A stretch of DNA of 64,000 nucleotides from Phaseolus vulgaris. Taxonomy: Eukaryota; Streptophyta; Magnoliopsida; Fabales; Fabaceae. Location: assembly GCF_000499845.2 (NCBI RefSeq), contig NC_023757.2, positions 7,288,118 to 7,352,117 of the forward strand, in the 5' to 3' direction. Below, piece after piece: positions 60,520 through 64,000 of the stretch. The notes under the pieces are model-generated. The model was given only the letters and a program-made list of their open reading frames with translations, was not told the DNA's origin and did not search any database. Positions within the stretch are counted from its first letter, which is position 1. Each line of letters starts with the position of its first letter. A program made the translations under genes and the position numbers.

Positions 60520-60790
60520 TCAAATTTGTAAAAGGAAAATGACAAATTCGGAGTGAGAAAAAAATATAAGGTGGATTCCTCTTATTTCTCTCTTATGGCC
60601 CTTTACAAAAGCCTTGTTATAGGAATAACTTAAAAGGACAATTCTTCCTACACCTCTATAGTTTCTTTTGCCACCCCATATTTTCAAAAATATCAAAATT
60701 ATTTTTCCCAAATTTTACAATTTTAAATATAAATTTTGTATTTTGTATTTTCATAATACAAAATTTGTATTCTGAATTCTCGTGCTCAAC
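60520..60790. repeat. Dispersed noncoding repeat related to 6536-6620
   Basis: The minus-strand phrases ATTTTTGAAAATATGGGGTG and ATAGAGGTGTAGGAAGAATT parallel ATTTTTGGAAATATG...GGAGGTGCGGGAAGAA at 6536-6600. The flanking TTTTGTATTCTGAATT-like phrases also recur at 6800-6830. It is probably the end of one repeat family in two places. Confidence 0.45.
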
Positions 60791-63437
60791 ATCTATAAAT
60801 TAATAAAAATAACTATATATCTTTTATCTGCCCACTAGGGATCTCTCTCACTTGCAGCCTCCTTTGCTCCCGTGTAAAATACAAGATGATCACAGATAAA
60901 GAAAACAAACACAAAATAAAACACATGGTAAGCTAGCTATAAAAAAAATTCTATATAATTTCAATTTCAATTAACAAACATAAAGTCATCAACTCTCATA
61001 CATTTTCTCAAAATCCATCAAGTGTCTAACATTAATTATCATTCACATTTCTCATGTCAAATTTCTACTGACCAACATACTTAGACACTTGATTCTACTT
61101 CTGGAATACTCGTGCATTCACTTAGACTCAGAGATTTGCATTTGTCATATTATCTCACTGTGAAATCCACACAGCTATGCGCATAAATAATCTCAATATC
61201 ATATCTCTTCTAGTATGACAAGGTTAATTCATATAACAGGTCAAATTAGTTATCTTTCAAATAAACTTACTCATTCATATGAATCTTCTTCAACTTTCAC
61301 CACCTGAATAATTTCATCTATATGATTCCATTATCTTAGGAGAGTTAGGATATATCCTTCTAGACGAATCCCTAGTTAATGCACACCCTAAACAATCTTA
61401 ACACGATATTTTCTTTCCTGAAAATATTGTCTTGATTAAAAATTCATATTCCACATCTCACAATATCTAAAATCACACAATCAAGTCATACCAAACCTTA
61501 AGATTTCAAAACACACAAAATTTCATCCAATACTCACATAATTAGGTAATTAAAGAATTTTTCAATTATATATAAATAAAATAAAATTTTATATAATTTA
61601 TAACTAAAATTTTGAAATAGAAATAACCAACCTTTTAAAAGCAAGTAAAAAAAAATAGTTTAGGTTTTTTTTTAAATCTGGCTTGAGCGAAAAATTTTAG
61701 CTTGAGCAAAACTGCACCCGCGAGCAACCCAAATTTTTTGGCTTGAACAAACTTTTTTGGTTTGAGCGAAACTGCACCCACAAGCAACGCAAAAATTTTG
61801 GCTTGAGAATTTTTTGTTTGTTTGAGCGAAACTTAAACAGTAAACACTCCAATGTTTAACCCATCTTCGGTTGAACGAGATCCTATCTTATTTGAGCGAA
61901 AATGGACCTGATAATATCTAATATTTTCATTAAAATTGTTATTTTATCAAATATACTAAGTCAAAGTAACAATGTCCCTACTATAGTTGAATAATTACTC
62001 TAAATCAAAATCAAACAATCAATACTCAATTACTTTATCCTTTAAGTGATACATTAAACTATTTAAATCCATTCATTTACTTATTCAAATAAAAAACAAT
62101 ATAATTTTTATAACATCTACCATATATAAAATTTCTCATTCTAATCTTAATCAACTACTAATATACTTAAAACAAAAAATCCTGCAAAAATTTTTGAGAC
62201 TGGTGACCACGTCACCCCACATCCCATATCTTGTAGCCTAAGGTTCTATTAGAAATAAAGGCTAGCTTCTCTTATTTAAACTTGAGCAGATGCTCACTAA
62301 GAGCTACAAACCTACAAAAAACTCAAGGGTAGACTAACCTACACCACAAAGTCCTAACTATATCACTAGGACACTGAAGCTAACAGACATTAACCCTGAA
62401 GCTAAAAGAGTCACATGCAAAGTCTACGTAGAGACAAACCTAACAAGTTCAAAATCTGACTCAAAGAGAAGAGCAAAAATGGACTTACTCTATTAAATAT
62501 TCTGATCGGGCAGTCTTGTAGTATTCACTGTCATGAGTCTAATGGCGGACTCCGATCATCAAACTGATGAACGAGGATATCATAATCTTAGAGAGAAGGC
62601 ATGGAAGGCAGAGAAAGTAAAAAAAAAAAGTTTTTAGAGAGATGTTCTCTTAAAATGAAACCGGAATAACTGAATTTTTATTTATATACTCTTTTAAATT
62701 TAATAATAAAATATTCTGATGTTATTTTAATTGTATCACTTCTCCTCTACTAATCCTCTACTAAAACTATTTTTCTCGTTCTTTACGACATTAATTATTT
62801 GATTAACTGATATTTGCGTTCGAATTGCACAATATAATGCAACATACCTTTTCTTTACACAATAGCAATGTGTGAGCATAAATATATTTTAATTTATTCC
62901 AGTTTTATTTTTACATTAAATATAGAGCATAGTCTAAATTATCAATATATTTATTTATGTACTAGGTAAATTTGGTTAGGTCTTTTAAAAATAAAATAAA
63001 AAACTTGATTCAACCTTTTATATTTTAAAAATAAATAAATATCATTTTATTAAATTAGAGTTAAATTTATTTTTTTATCGATAAAAGAATAAATAAAGTA
63101 AAAAGTGAGGCAACACTCATCGTGAAACACTCATCATCATAAACATTCCCAACTTACACTATTCCATCATTACCAAAATATTATCTTCCCAAAACAGCAA
63201 AACAATACAAAAAAAATTCAATAAAAAAGCAGATCCCAATTGCATCTGGAACATTTAACTGGTATAGCACCTCTAATTGTATTGTATCCACGATGACCTT
63301 TTCTTCTTGTTGATGGCTGAGGGGACACAAAATGCTTTGTATAATAACCCCTTTATTCACTAAGTTCATCCTTGTGGGAACTTTACTTAATAATACCCTT
63401 AAGGCAATGATTTGAGCATTGAGATTAACACGGAACA
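60791..63437. other. Noncoding DNA, probable decayed retrotransposon
   Basis: No gene is recognised. 61670-61905 holds a repeat of GGCTTGAGCGAAA and ACTGCACCCRCRAGCAA (three units), a motif type common in legume LTRs and also seen as CTCGCTTGAGC in inner solo LTR 1. 62190-62620 has less biased composition, which suggests former coding or LTR sequence, but no frame or domain could be read. Confidence 0.35.
61670..61905. repeat. GCTTGAGCGAAA repeat cluster
   Basis: Six to seven occurrences of TTGAGCGAA, GCTTGAGC or TTGAACRA, three with the following phrase ACTGCACCC, in 240 bp. Spacing is irregular at about 25-60 bp. Confidence 0.55.
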
Positions 63438-64000
63438 TTTTTTTTTATCGGCAATAATAAATTAATAAATACGAGTCATTTCAGACGTGGTTCAACCCTT
63501 ATACAAAGGAAACAAGAGATATCAAACCAACTACTAGCTAAAATTCCCAAACTAACAAACACAATCACTAACCGGACATAGACTTAAACTACATCAAACA
63601 ACCATTCTCATACACTCCAAAGGTACCATACACCAGCTAGAAAAGGGAAACAAAGCGGAACAAGATCTAGCATTAATCCAAGACCAAACATTTGCTTGCA
63701 CCCGTGCACACACTTCAGACGCATCAACCACTCCCCTGTTGAAGATAATAAAATTCCTATGGGTCCAAATTTCACCCACCACCCCAACCCAAATTGTGTG
63801 CCACACTTCATTAACCGACTTTGAAGACTGGCACATCCTAAACTGTGCAAAGTTTAACACCGGATCAATATGGGACACAAACGCCACCCCCAACCACTCA
63901 AGGCAAAGGCAGCAAACCCGCCAAGCAAATCTGCAATCGAAAAACAAATGGCGGTAAGACTCTTCCTCTTTCCCACACAAACAACACAAAGGGTTACCAA
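63438..64000 (-). mobile_element. LINE 3' end, second copy of the family at 15905-19502
   Basis: On the minus strand the copy ends TTATTGCCGATAAAAAAAAA, matching the terminus of the first LINE. Both share phrases such as CCAAYYCTTATACAAA near the terminus and AAAAACAAATGGCG with AAGACTC further in. The frame 63989-63594 encodes the zinc-finger RVT-like tail (CCLCGKEEESYRHLFFDCRFAWRVC, a Cys/His pattern) and continues beyond the window. This copy looks better preserved than the first. Confidence 0.8.
63594..63989 (-). pseudogene. LINE zinc-finger (zf-RVT-like) C-terminal fragment
   Basis: 131 residues, open to the window edge side. It begins with the CxxC...HLFFxC pattern of the zf-RVT domain found after the reverse transcriptase of plant LINEs, followed by the VWHTIWVGVVGEIWTHRN segment where W..IW..RN is typical. 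The upstream part of the ORF lies outside the window, so whether it is intact cannot be judged. Confidence 0.75.

Noticed and set aside
63060..63095. TTTTTTTATCGATAAAAGAATAAATA as a possible third LINE 3' end
   Set aside because: It resembles the shared LINE terminus for only about 10 bases and no LINE sequence follows it.
1..64000. CRISPR arrays, operons or bacterial-type systems
   Set aside because: The window is clearly plant nuclear DNA. The regular repeats seen are tandem (no unique spacers) and belong to transposons or satellites.
1..64000. tRNA, rRNA or snoRNA genes
   Set aside because: I saw no cloverleaf-type segment, rRNA core sequence or paired C/D boxes that I could defend by eye. 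A tRNAscan-SE and Infernal run would settle this.

Overview
The window is plant nuclear DNA, most likely from a papilionoid legume. It is AT-rich, has GT-AG introns, a plant class III peroxidase, a plant-type matrix metalloproteinase, and a dense load of plant LTR retrotransposons, LINEs and CACTA transposons. I cannot name the species from sequence alone.

Three host genes look intact. (1) A single-exon class III peroxidase lies on + at 7770-8762. (2) A single-exon, GPI-anchor-type matrix metalloproteinase lies on - at 26700-27830. (3) A seven-exon gene on - at 46055-50238 encodes a secreted protein of 522 residues. I assembled it from splice sites; all introns are phase 0. Its conserved His, Glu and Cys occur in the order of permuted papain-like (YiiX/YaeF-type) enzymes. 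All three would act in the secretory pathway, cell surface or apoplast. Nothing suggests that they are co-regulated.

Most of the rest is transposable elements. 1-7600: an AT satellite with a period of about 85 bp, a 207-bp CACTA miniature element with TAT target duplications, and palindrome-rich noncoding repeats. 9441-14888: a repeat-bearing terminal-inverted-repeat element split by a 4.5-kb non-autonomous CACTA element with GGT duplications. 15905-24640: a LINE relic abutting a Ty1/copia relic. The copia relic is split by a solo LTR, which is itself split by two further solo LTRs, each with a perfect 5-bp target duplication. 27900-40600: mostly AT-rich noncoding DNA with a second CACTA element (34085-35497), short tandem repeats and an LTR-like sequence. 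41880-45060: a decayed Ty3/gypsy element of apparent Tat lineage, with a 62-bp tandem array in its 3' region and an antisense extra ORF. 52200-59340: a young, complete 5.16-kb gypsy element (LTRs 53786-54482 and 58249-58942, duplication ACATT) inserted into a copia gag relic. Its one long ORF joins gag-like, protease-end and integrase-like segments and lacks reverse transcriptase. 63438-64000: the 3' end of a second copy of the LINE family seen at 15905.

The observations most worth following up are the permuted papain-like plant gene, the reverse-transcriptase-less gypsy element with a long uninterrupted ORF, the multi-level solo-LTR nest, and the Tat-type relic that pairs a 3' tandem array with an antisense ORF.
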